Below, piece by piece: positions 45,962 to 56,535 of a DNA stretch of 64,000 bases. Numbering within the stretch: the stretch's first letter is position 1; the number at the start of each line of letters is the position of its first letter. The notes under the pieces were generated by a model. The model saw only the letters and a list, made by a program, of their open reading frames with translations. It did not search any database and was not told where the DNA came from. The position numbers and the translations under genes are program-made. The DNA is from Cryptomeria japonica (lineage: Eukaryota > Streptophyta > Pinopsida > Cupressales > Cupressaceae). The stretch spans positions 476,996,900 through 477,060,899 of the forward strand of contig NC_081406.1 in NCBI RefSeq assembly GCF_030272615.1, written 5' to 3'.

Positions 45962-48671
45962 GTTGGTATTGAAGTTCCAAACTATTCTTATATATTAATG
46001 AAAGGTAATAGGCATTTCCATGAGCACATTGAATTCATTATGGTTGAGATACTGCTTTTCCAAACAAAAGGCCAATTTTATTTTCATGTTTTTGAAGTGT
46101 TTTTAGTTGTGTTTTTTTTTATGTCTGACACACCTTTATAGAAATTGCATCACAAACTACCATGACATACTGTTGGTTTTACATTTCATAAATTAGTTTT
46201 TACAATTCTAATGCAATCTTTCCTTCTACGTTGCTTTCACATAAGGTGGCACTATTTTAAGTTCATCACATTGCAGTATTAAAGACTCATGGTGGTCTTT
46301 GAAGGCATGGTGGTGTCCATACTTACAGTTTAGGATTCTCTTTTGTTTACTTTTATCTCAAGCTTCCAAGTTCTGCCTTTTAGAGATTTTGAAATCAACA
46401 ATTTTATATTTAAGAAAATATATACTGCTCCATTTTTATGATCTGCCCTACATATTGCTGCTTGCAGAAAGAAGAGACATAGAAGAGAAAGGGCTTCTTG
46501 GAATGAAGATGTTTTTTAGGGAAAGATAGTGTTGGGGTCAACATCCCTAATGCCCTTATTTTTTTTAATTCACATCCTTTTTCCTAGATATCTATCTTTT
46601 TTTCTTTCATGCCATGGGAGACTTTTACCATAATCAGTAAATGTTAGTAAACTGGTTTCTGACTACCAAAAAAGGTTTCCCTAAATGGAGGACACATTTC
46701 TGTTGTCCCTGCATCATCATATTTTTAGATTTAAACAATTATGGCTTGGATCCCTGATTCTATGAGTTGCAGACAAAATGCAAGTTAGGATTACCAAACT
46801 TGGAGATAACCAGTATTATTGGTCTCAAAGAAAGAATATGGATTGACACTGACATATTTCTTCTTAGCTCATTACTTGCAGTTGTAAAAGGATATACTTC
46901 GATATTGCCACTAAATAATAGCACCAGTGGTTTAATTAATAGAAGAATATCTTAGTTAGCTAGAACTGTAATTTTGATAGATAGTAGTGTCAAGGAGTAG
47001 CATTTATGGTCTGTTGGAAATCTGACAGTTAAACCTAGGCTGCATAATCTGTATTGTAATAACTTAGTGAAATGACTTGTACCATTTAGGATTGTACTAG
47101 ACAGTTGCTGATTTGCAGGAGTTTGAGGCATGAAGTCTCACTTCTATGATTCTTTTTTTTCGATTTCCTATGTATGTGTATCATGTCTAGAGAATAGATT
47201 GTCATGGAATGGCATCTGATACATTTACTAAAGGTAGATCTTATTTATGTACTATTTTTCAAGCATTTTGTGTCCTAAGTGCTAGGTGATGAACGCATTT
47301 GGAATTTCAATGTCATATGTTCCTATATTATATAAAATTATTGGAGTGTTAGTGTTCATGAGAAGTTTCTCTCCTACATTAGTGTATTGTTGCTTAGATT
47401 AAATATGTGTAGTCTAGATATATATTCATAAACAAATAGGATGGTAGTTTGACTTGACAAAGGCCACTAGGTAGGAGGGAAGAATTAGCTAAGGACCCCA
47501 ATGCAGTCTAGGATACAACCAAAGATGATTTCGCTTGAAGGGTTTTGTATTCAAACAAACTTCCCTTGTGGATGTAGTCAACAACCATGTGTGGAATGAG
47601 TATGTTTGCCATATGTTTATTAGTATCCCAAATTTCTCGTTGCTACCTGAAACTGAAGAGAAATCATATGGAGCAATGATGAGGGGTTGAGAGAGTGCAC
47701 ATTCTCAAGCGGTATAAAGATGTAGTATAAAGGAAGGTTAAAAAGGAGAATGAGCAACATTGATAAGGAGATTCACCACTTTTAAGATTCGTGCATACAT
47801 AAAGAATTAGCTTTTCATTGTGAAGATCTAGAGGTGTCCAAAAATTGGTTATACCAACACATAATTGTGTCCAAGGATAGTAAACCTATAGGTGATCTGT
47901 GCGCAAGAGAAATAGCATGAAGACTTAAAGGTGTCACAACTTCCAAGTTGCAAGGTCAGTCAAAATTGGCAAGCAAGGTGGCAATGAGATGAATATACTG
48001 CGACAAGGAATAAATGCTTCTAAGTGTATGGTGTTCTTGTTCAACGGCTAGGCCAATTTAAAACTCCACCCAATGTTTCTCAAAGTGGCAACTGTCTAAT
48101 GAAATTGTGATCAGCTTCAAGAAAGAACATACAAGTAAAATTTGCATTTTTTAGTAGGGGAGCCAATTAAGTACATTGAAGTAAACATAATGATGAAGAA
48201 TCAATATTGTGTTTTACTAAGTACTCCCAACATTATTTGACAGCTTGCCATAGGATGCCTTTCACAACATGCTGAGGACTTACTTTCTGGAAGACCTGTT
48301 GGAGGAAAGATAATGGCAAAAGTTGCTAAGGGTGTCTAGAATCAGTTGACTTGCTCAACCAACGCCAACTCATCTTCCCACAATAACTCCTCTAGCTATT
48401 GATGTGGTAAATATAGTGCAACTGGTCTGCTATTTTGTAACCAGTCTGGTATTTTGTTATGTGTAATCTTCCTATTGTTTACTACTCCACAAGATATGAT
48501 CTGCCCTTTATAGTTATGATTGTTTGTTTTCTCTCTTTTCCCTATATGATTTTATCAGACTAAGCAACATGGAGGGGGAAAGATGTGTAGGGGGAAAACA
48601 TAGAGGAAGGAAAGTACCATGGATATATTCTAGGTAAAGTATTAGTTCTTTCTACAACAATAGGAAAGTAC
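45962..48671 (+). other. Probable DENN intron and intergenic sequence
   Basis: No exon with DENN similarity was recognised after 45961. Open frames at 46299-46529 and 46767-46955 have no motif. The gene's remaining exons are either beyond 64000 or too short to see. Confidence 0.45.
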
Positions 48672-50240
48672 CATGGATTCTTGCCAGAAGGTTCCAACTT
48701 GGTCCTCTTGTCCTTGGGAATATGAACATACATAGGACAACCAAAGATTCTCAGGTGACTGATATTAGGCTTGATCCCTGAAAAGGCTTCTTCAGAAGGT
48801 TCCAACTTGGTCCTCTTGTCCTTGGGAATATGAACATACACAGGACAACCAAAGATTCTCAGGTGACTAATATCAGGCTTGATCCCTGAAAAGGCTTCTT
48901 CAGGAGTCATATCTTGGAATATTCGGTGAGGACATTTGTTCTGAACATACATTGCTGTTATAGAGGCTTCTGCACATAGAAAAGTTAGAAGGTCTTGATC
49001 ATGAATCATAGCTTTTGCAGCTTAACAATAGATTTGTTCTTTCTTTCTGCAACCCCATTTTGCTGAGGGTTGTAAGGGACACATAACTCCCTCTTGATCC
49101 CTACCTCAATACAGATATCACAAAAGCTACCTGAGGTGTACTCACCTCCATTATCAGACCTTAAAACTTTAATTCTCTTTCTAGATAAATTTTCTGCTTG
49201 AGCTTTAAACTCTTTAAACCTACCTAGGACTTCATTAGACTCTTTAGACCTTAAGAAATAAATCCAAGTCTTCCTAGAGTAGTCATCTATGAAAGTTACT
49301 TAATACAAACATTTACTCAGGGATGGAATTGACATTGGACCAAATAAATCTGAATGTACAAGATCTAGAATTTCTTTAGACCTACTTTCACTGCTATGAA
49401 AACGACTCTTAATATTTTTACCCATAGCACAACTTTTACAAGTACCATCATGTACATGATTAAGTTTAGGAATACCTTTGACCATCTTCTCCAGTGATGG
49501 AAGAGCCCTAAAATGAAGATGCCCAAGTCTTTTGTGTCAAAGTTCGCTGGAACTGGAAGAATCATAAAGAAGAGCTTGGATTGGAAGAGTGGAGAGCTTA
49601 TACAAACTCTCATGACGATTTCCGATCACACGAGCAGTCTTGATGCTGGAGTTCTTTGGCCATGCTAGAACTCTTCCTTTAGAAAATGCAATTTGATAGC
49701 CCTTATTCTCCAAGGCTGAAATAGACACAAGGTTTCTCTTGATCCTTGGCACAAACAAAACATCACTTAGGTGTAGTGAGACTCCAGATTCTAGGTTTAG
49801 AGATGTAGCACCAAATCCTCTTACTGAATAGCATGCATCATCTCCAATGATCACTTGAAGATTAGACTCCTCCACCAAATCTGAAAGGTGCTCTTGATAG
49901 CCGGTGATATGTCTAGAGGCTCCATTATCAATCAACCAGGTATCACTGTCCGTAGGAACATTGCTCGATAATGCTGATATGAAAAGGAAACCATTTGAGT
50001 TATCTTCTGCCTCCTTCTGAGATGAAACTCCATTGATGTTTGTCCCTTGATGCTTAGGTCTTGTCAAACAATCCTTTGCATAGTGACCAAACTTGTCACA
50101 TCTAAAACACTGGATGCGAGAGAGATCTTTCTTCTTCTTCTTTGATTCAGGTGCAAAATCTAATCTTTGATCTCTTTTCCTTTTGAAGTTGCCCTTCTTC
50201 CAATTCTTTCCTTTCTTGGTAGATTGAGTGGCAATAACCT
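48672..50240 (-). pseudogene. Copia-3 fragment: gag end, protease, integrase
   Basis: Minus-strand Copia sequence of the same broad type as Copia-1. From the right: a CCHC knuckle (CFRCDKFGHYAKDC, 50080-50121); a protease with WLIDNGASRHITG (about 49900-49950), where the triplet reads DNG, not DSG; the pre-integrase GTCKSCAMGK; integrase with LRSDNGGE (about 49150); then HLRIFGCPVYVH (about 48745). RT, RNase H and both LTRs are missing. Frameshifts and stops separate the pieces (49537, 49300, 49022). An in-frame 108-bp duplication lies near the left end. It is a truncated relic. Confidence 0.85.
48691..48906 (-). repeat. 108-bp tandem duplication inside Copia-3 integrase
   Basis: 48691-48798 and 48799-48906 are near-identical (a few transitions). 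The period, 108 bases or 36 codons, keeps the frame open, so the protein repeats GIKPDISHLRIFGCPVYVHI with two substitutions. Confidence 0.9.
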
Positions 50241-50369
50241 ACCTGCATCATGAAGTACCCCGAGGGATCATAGAAGGTGCCTTGAGCCTGTCCATAAAGC
50301 CCAGGAGCATGCAATGACACTTGTCACTTAGCCTCCCGATCCCTCTCGGGTCACCACTACTTGAATGGA

Positions 50370-50372
<3 letters not shown>
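50241..50372. other. GC-richer linker before the microsatellite
   Basis: Copia similarity stops near 50240. The sequence cctacctgc recurs beyond the AT tract (50488), hinting that the tract lies inside one repeat. Confidence 0.35.

Positions 50373-50450
<78 letters not shown>
50373..50450. repeat. AT dinucleotide microsatellite
   Basis: An uninterrupted 78-base run of AT (39 units). Confidence 0.95.
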
Positions 50451-50452
<2 letters not shown>

Positions 50453-51547
50453 TATATCTTATCATTGGTAAAAATCTAGGCAAGAACCTACCTGCTTCGG
50501 GTAAAAATCGTTCAAATCCTGATTAATCCCGAGTCATTTGCCCTGCCGATTTAATCGGCCGAAAAATCGCAGACGATTTTTTTTAAAAAATTGCAATTTT
50601 CACAGGTTAAAAATCGCGATAAAATCGCAAGCTAAATGTAAAAAATCGCGTATGTTGACTCCAAACTTCTTTTCGAGTCATCAACCTGTAAAAAATTGAG
50701 GGACTCATGCTGGGCGTCGACCTGCACAAAGCCTGCTTGACCCATGTTGGGTGTCGCCTCTCGTACCGCAACCTCCAGGAAGGCTGCCGAAAAAAAATGA
50801 TTTTTACAATTTTTTGCGCTGTGTTTAATTTATTTACGATTTTTACCCGATGGACCATTATAAAAGATACTAGTGTATATACTTTGTAGATGCTGCCATA
50901 ACTTTGCAACATTGTTTTGACAAGGGCATGATTTAACCCTACAACATCAAAACAAGTCATCAAAGCATGAGTTTGTACCAACCATTTCTAGTGGTAGATA
51001 GACCATAGGTGACATTAGTGCGTGTTTTGTTCTTGTATTGACAAGAACCTATAAGGTTAATGATTCTTTCCTTGTTGTTAATAGAATTTTGAAGATAACA
51101 CACTATATTTCTTGTAAGAAGACAAGTGATGTTACATGAGCTGCCTGAAAGCATTGTTTTAGATTGAGACACAAAGCTTGTTGGGTAATTTTTGAGAACC
51201 TTGTGGAAGAAATTGGGTTCTTAACTTAGTTTCACCCAACCTAAAATCCACAAACAAATTGTTAAACCGAAGCAGCTAGTTAGAGCCTTTATAAATGTCT
51301 AGTAGGAGAAACCCAAAATGTGGGATTTCGATTGGCACAAACTTATTTTGCATGTAATAATTTGGTCAATATAAGCAAGGTACATGCTATTTTTCAAATT
51401 GTGTATTGTTGGCCGCATAGGTGTTATAGATTTGAGAGACATCATTGATTCAAGAGGAAAGAGGGTTGAAACAAAGGAATTTGCAAACTATTTGCTGGAA
51501 ATACATCAACTAGTGTAGAGGAAGTTGGAGAGGAGTAGTTAGACATA
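50451..51547. other. Repeat-like sequence rich in AAAATCG, no gene
   Basis: 50500-50860 contains repeated aaaaatcg/cgattttt phrases like those at the edges of the AT-rich block at 16691-18910, which suggests a fragment of that family. No supported coding frame. Confidence 0.4.
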
Positions 51548-52636
51548 TGCAATGTCTCCTTTTTTGATCCATTTCAACATTCTTGGGAACTCCTCGAAAA
51601 TAAATTTAAGTGTGGTAATTAGTTCTTAGAGCCAAGATGAGTACAATGGTACTTCACATGTGCAGATTCAACATTTTGGGAGCACTCCACACTTCTTGGA
51701 GAAGTTTCTCATCTTGGGAGAGCACCAACTTTCATATAGATTGATTTCCTATGCATTTAACGTATTGGTGGTATGATTAGAATTCATATTTTGGGCTATT
51801 TTATTATTTTTTGTAACTTTGGTGTTTCGAAAAATAATTAAATAATTAAATGGTTAAATATTAATGTTGTCAAAAAGTAAAATTAAATGACAACTTATAT
51901 TTAATTATATACAAAGGTGTTTTAAGTGTGCAGATAATCTGATAGTGTCATTAGGTTCAAGGTGTTGAAAAGTGGTCATAAGGACACTTTATAATATTTT
52001 ATTAAGAAAGATTATTTTTTTTTTAAAAAAACAAAGAAAAAAAATACTTTAACATAAGTGCCTTTTCCTAAAATTACTCTAATAAGGTTATAAAAGGAGG
52101 TTGAGTTTTCAGAAGAAGGTTTATTTCTTATTCATCTTTTGGTGAAAGAACATGAGTTCTCCCTATTTACTTATGGATGAAAGCGCTTTGTTGAATCCTG
52201 TTTTGGGGACAAAAACCCTCGTAGTTGGTTGAGTGACTTTATCCAGAAATCATTATTTTGTTGAGTGCTGTGATTTTTCAATTTGTCAATGATAATGAAT
52301 ATTTTTAATATGCTTTGAGGGATTTTAGTATGCTAGTTTTATTAGTGTTAGTGTCCCAGTTTTGGCTTGAATTTTGGAGTATTTGGAGCTTTGAGAGGGT
52401 TGTACTTCCTTATTTCATGCTAAACTATTTGATTCAGCAATAATCAGATTTATTTTAGAGGGACGTTTCTCTAAATATCGTGTTGTACAATAGTGTTGTT
52501 TGTTGTTATTCTATAGTTGAATGGTAGTTGTATGGTGGTTTGGGATATTAAGTATGGTGGATGGAAGACATTTTTCAGACCCAAACAGTCTAATATGCCA
52601 GTCCTGAGTAATGTTCAGTGAGTTTGGAGGTCTACA
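51548..52636 (+). repeat. 5' LTR of a non-autonomous, probably Gypsy-type element
   Basis: Starts TGCAATGTCTCC and ends near tctaca, after which attggcattctacg could be a decayed primer site. Up to 52544 it matches 59154-59380 plus 62800-63695, the split 3' LTR. It has a TATAAAAG box at 52089-52096. Position 51744-51751 (tgatttcc) is the unfilled equivalent of the hAT insertion site in the other copy. Gypsy type is inferred from the CCHC pattern and the polypurine tract. Confidence 0.7.
52089..52096 (+). promoter_or_regulatory. LTR TATA box
   Basis: ggttataaaaggagg, conserved as ggttataaataaagg at 63264-63278 in the 3' LTR. Confidence 0.5.
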
Positions 52637-53394
52637 ATTGGCATTCTACGTCATCCTTTAGCCCTCTTTGGCTTCAGTTTATCGAGTCAACATGAATGAT
52701 ATAACATCAACTTGATTTTATGGGCTAACTTATGTATATACATTAGTGTGTTTATTATTTTTGAATAACATTAATAGTGTGTGTAGCTGGCTTCTCTTAT
52801 CAATATCATTCTTAGTTGTATTTAGTGCATTCCATGTTCATATTATTAATTATTGTAACTTTGGATGGTAGTACTGCCACAGAGGTGTGCATTTCATGTC
52901 CAAGATATTGTAAAATTGTATGGTATACTGTTTGTTCAACATTTATCATTGAACATCTTGGTCAGTTCACTACTAGACCCCTTTGCATTTTAAGCATGAT
53001 TTGGCATTGATCAGATTCTATTGTAATTTGCTAGTAGCTCTGTATCTTCTATGCATGCTTGTCTATTGAAGAGGTGTTGATTTGGGTTGGCTTTGTTACC
53101 TTCATGCTTTGGCTGTCTTGTTGTCTTTACATTTAAGCATTCCATTCATCTAGATAGGGTGTGTGTTTTCCAAACACCTTAAGCTCTCACCTTGCCCACA
53201 CTAAGAATGTGGTGATTAGAATGTGCATGGACTTGTATTTGCATTTTCTTTATTGAAAAATAAAAAGTTTGGTGTGGGGTTATTATGGTGATATCAGACT
53301 TGGTGATCTTTTTAGATCTTCACTTGCATGCTTTAAGTCGACTTCTTTTTCAGTTGTGATAGAAAATTCAAATTGTTTTTGAGCCTTGGTTTCT
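52637..53394 (+). other. Leader of the non-autonomous element
   Basis: No coding frame with a motif; it lies between the primer-site-like sequence and the PDS5-like segment. Confidence 0.4.
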
Positions 53395-53933
53395 TTAGTT
53401 TGTGAAATCCGATAAAGATGTGAAACTTGCAGTTAACATTTGCTTTAGTGAAATTACAAAATTAATAGCTCCAAAAAATTTGTACAACAACAATATCGTG
53501 AGGGAAATATTTCAATTGATTGTGGAAAATTATCAAGGTTTGGAGAATCTCAAACGTCCTTTTGCTAAAAGGGTAATGATTTTAGAAACAATTATTACAA
53601 TCAATTTATGTATCGTGATGTTAGATTCAGAATATGATGATCTTATTCTTAAAATGTTTCAACATTTCTTTGCTACTGTTAGTATAAATCATGAGGAAAA
53701 TGTTTTAAGCTCAATGCAAATAATTGTCATTGATTTTGATCAAAAGTGATGATATTCCTCAACCACTCTTATTAGTTTTGTTAGCTAATGTGAGAGTGGA
53801 TGAGAATTTTTTTTCACCTGTTGCACATTCTCTAGCTACAATTGATTTCAAATAGTGTGAGAATAAGTTGAAGACATACTTATTAGTTGAAATGAGAACT
53901 AAAGAGTTTATTGATATTCTATGTAATCAGTAG
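53395..53933 (+). pseudogene. PDS5 (sister-chromatid cohesion factor) gene fragment
   Basis: A frame from 53402 reads VKSDKDVKLAVNICFSEITK, then REIFQLIVENYQGLENL, KRVMILETI, CIVMLDSEYDDL and ENVLSSMQ. This is the HEAT-repeat sequence order of plant PDS5 proteins as I remember it. At about 53745 the match moves to another frame (DDIPQPLLLVLLANVRVDEN, SPVAHSLA), with TAG at 53853-53855, then CENKLKTYLLVEMRTKEFID and TAG at 53931-53933. About 175 codons run without introns. PDS5 binds cohesin on chromosomes; this piece is non-functional. An acceptor-like tttctttag precedes it, so a captured genomic exon is possible as well as a retrocopy. Confidence 0.8.
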
Positions 53934-53936
53934 ATT

Positions 53937-54083
53937 AAGAGCTTTGTTGCAAGAAAGGAGAGAGATGGCATAAATGAAATTAGAAGACAAAAACTTTGCT
54001 TCTTATGCAAAGAATCTTGGGGTCCAAGTCACAAATGTTGGAGCAAAGAAGATGTGAAATGTAATGAAGATATTGTAAAGTAG
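53937..54083 (+). pseudogene. gag: Gag-type CCHC zinc knuckle segment
   Basis: This 48-codon piece in the same frame as the second part of the PDS5 fragment reads ARKERDGINEIRRQKLCFLC and then KESWGPSHKC. The spacing CX2CX7HXC and the basic run before it are those of the end of Gypsy Gag proteins. It stops at TAG 54081-54083. No protease or reverse transcriptase follows. Confidence 0.65.
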
Positions 54084-54284
54084 TCGATGGATACTCCTAG
54101 TATGTCCCCATTTTATGCAACATTGTTTCGTGAGCTTTTGGCCAATATGCAAATTTTCTCGTAAGCTTCTAGGCGCGCTGGAGAGAAATCCAAACTTCTT
54201 TGAGGATCCTGGTTCAATTTTTATTGGTATGTTTTTATGGCATTGAGCTTAGTTGGTGGTATGTATTGTTGTGACACTTTCAGA
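54084..54284 (+). other. Internal sequence of the non-autonomous element
   Basis: No coding motif. It is cut by the GACTCGG-family fragment that follows. Confidence 0.35.
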
Positions 54285-54900
54285 CACAGATGGAAAACTC
54301 GTGAGTTTTTTGCTCGACGATTATTTATGCCATTAACTTGCAAAAGAAACTCACAAAGTTTTTGGGAAGAACTTGCCGAGTTTTTGGCGATTTTTTCACA
54401 AAATCTCGGCCAGTTTTTGGCAAAAACTCGGCTGCATAAAAAAGAGAGGCCCAAACATGTCAAAAAATTATCCAATTCTTTTTTTCAAGTCAGTCTCATT
54501 CTCTTCATCAGAATATATACATGAAATATAACATTTTTTAAGTATCTTTCTTATACTTTAAGTTATATTTCATTTATATATTGGTAGGATGTTTGAGAGT
54601 GATTTCAGATCTCTAGGAGTTATAATGCAAATTCTAGGTTTTAGAAGATCTTTTAAATTTTCAGATTCAGTCAAATTTCAGTAATCGGTAGGCTCTTATC
54701 AGCATTCTCTCGCTCTCTCTATCTCACTCATTTTATCTGCCCCAAATTTTAGACCTATCTATCTCCCTATCATTCTTCCTCTATCCTCTCTCTCTACCAC
54801 TCTCTATTTCGTTCTCTCCTCTCTCCCCCAAGATCTAGACCTATCTCTCACACCCTCTCACACCCTCAGACCCCCGTGAGGGATGCTACCTTGAACCTAA
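54285..54900 (+). mobile_element. Partial GACTCGG hAT-like element
   Basis: Subterminal actcgtgag/cttgccgag/actcgg units (54296-54434) are followed by 54490-54850, which matches 22800-23165 nearly base for base, including agtcagtctcattctcttca and the CT-rich tract. The right end is not recognisable, so it is truncated or diverged. Confidence 0.6.
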
Positions 54901-56385
54901 TTTTGGTGAGGTGGAGAAGCCACACCGGACTCCTAGGACTAGACCCTCTAGTTCTATCTCTCTCCTGGTTTTCACTAGAGCTGGGAAGAGGAAGATGTAA
55001 AATGTTTTGATGTAGTATTTACTTTTAGTTTTACAAGAAGAATTTGCTATTTCATTTTGTTTCAGTCTATCAGCCATCAACATTCCACAAGAGGGTACCA
55101 TTTTGTACCCAATTTGCATTTAATTCAATCAAATATATCAAGACTCAGCTTGTTTGTTTTGTGTACTCATTTATTGACTCATTGGATGCATCTCCTCAAT
55201 GAATTTTACAAAAAAAATGCATTTCTATTAAATTTAAGAAATTTTTTAAGTTGTCAAGTTTTTGCCAAGTTTGCATTGAGTTTTTTTTTGGGCCTTGGCG
55301 AGTATTTTCTTTTTGGGAGTAGTTCAACTATTCTTTCAGATGCACTTTTAGACTCTTGGGGTGTTCTCCAAACTTCTTGGAGAGCACCTCTATCTTTAGT
55401 AAGTCATCGAAATTGCACTAGTCCTCATCCTATTGCTTTAGTTTCATCATAGCATTATCAAAATTGGATTCCGATGTTGTTTCAGTGCTTTCCACAACTT
55501 GGTTGAGTTATTGTTGAGCTATTATTTAATTAATTCATTTAAGTTGTCTAATGTTTGGAATTATTAAAAGGACAACTTAGTGCAATAGGTCATTGGAAAG
55601 GTAATTAAGTATTTTAAATGCTAGATACCTAGACAAGGGGGCCTTTGCAAATGGAATGTTATTATTATTTCAGAAAGGTCATTTTAGGGAGAAAATGAAT
55701 TATTATAATTTTTCAAATTGCAAGTTCTCTCCAAAAAAGCTATAAAAAGAGGTGTTGGGGCTCATTTGTGGATATGTTGTTGATTTGATATTGTTGTGTT
55801 GTCGGATTCAATTTGGGAGTATTTCTATGATTTTCAAAGAATGAAAACCTTCTCTATATTTCTGGTTTTGGATTTGAAAGATAATCCCTAGCTAGATTGG
55901 GTGTGATTCATTCAAGAATCACCATTGGACTTCAAGCAGAGTTTTCGGTTTTGGATTTCTTGATAGACATATTTGATATCTTCTAATAGTAGACATTTTT
56001 GGGAGTGTTTTTCTATCATTTTGCAGTATTGTTGCTAAATCTTGAATATTATTTGAAGAGTTCTTATCTTGCTGGCCTATACCATTTAGGGTGGGTATTT
56101 TCAGCTGTGAAAGGGACGTGGAAGGTTTATTGTCATTTTATATGACTCCAAACATGTTAATAGTGATTTGCAGATCTGGCTACCACCTTTAGGACCAATT
56201 TCATGCTGCTTCAAAGTGACTAAGGAGGTGTATTTGCTGATCTGTATGGTGTGAGCTTGCTAAGTCAATCTGCCTAAGTTTTGTGCCATACTTCTTGATA
56301 ATTTGAGTTGCCCAAGGCTGCTAATGATTCTCCAGGAGGTGTGGTTGATTTTATAGAGTTGTCATTATTCTATGGTATTTATACT
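54901..56385. other. Old LTR-like sequence, no gene
   Basis: 55320-55900 resembles the 51548-52636 LTR in plan (the phrase ttcttggagagcac, then a ctataaaaag box at 55739-55748), but is diverged. The 131-codon open frame at 55057-55452 has no motif. Confidence 0.35.
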
Positions 56386-56535
56386 TAGTTATTTTCTTTC
56401 TTATACTTTAAGTTATATTTCATGTAAATTGTCAAGATGTTTGAGATGGGTTTCAGATCTCTATGAGAGTTACAATGCAAATTCTAGTTCCAAAAGATCT
56501 TATCAGGTTTCAGACTTAGTCAAATTTCACTGATC
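56386..56535 (+). repeat. Fragment shared with GACTCGG-family elements
   Basis: tcttatactttaagttatatttcatg through atgcaaattcta matches 22869-22965 and 54550-54640, without neighbouring GACTCGG blocks. Confidence 0.55.

Noticed and set aside
46741-47130. Candidate last DENN exons after AG at about 46772 or 47118
   Set aside because: Translations do not continue the expected DENN pattern after NVQSNDDK.
50373-50450. AT tract as a replication origin or matrix-attachment site
   Set aside because: A pure dinucleotide run is enough to explain it; nothing else supports a function.
55057-55452. 131-codon open frame on the plus strand
   Set aside because: Overlaps diverged LTR-like sequence; composition looks like chance and no domain is visible.
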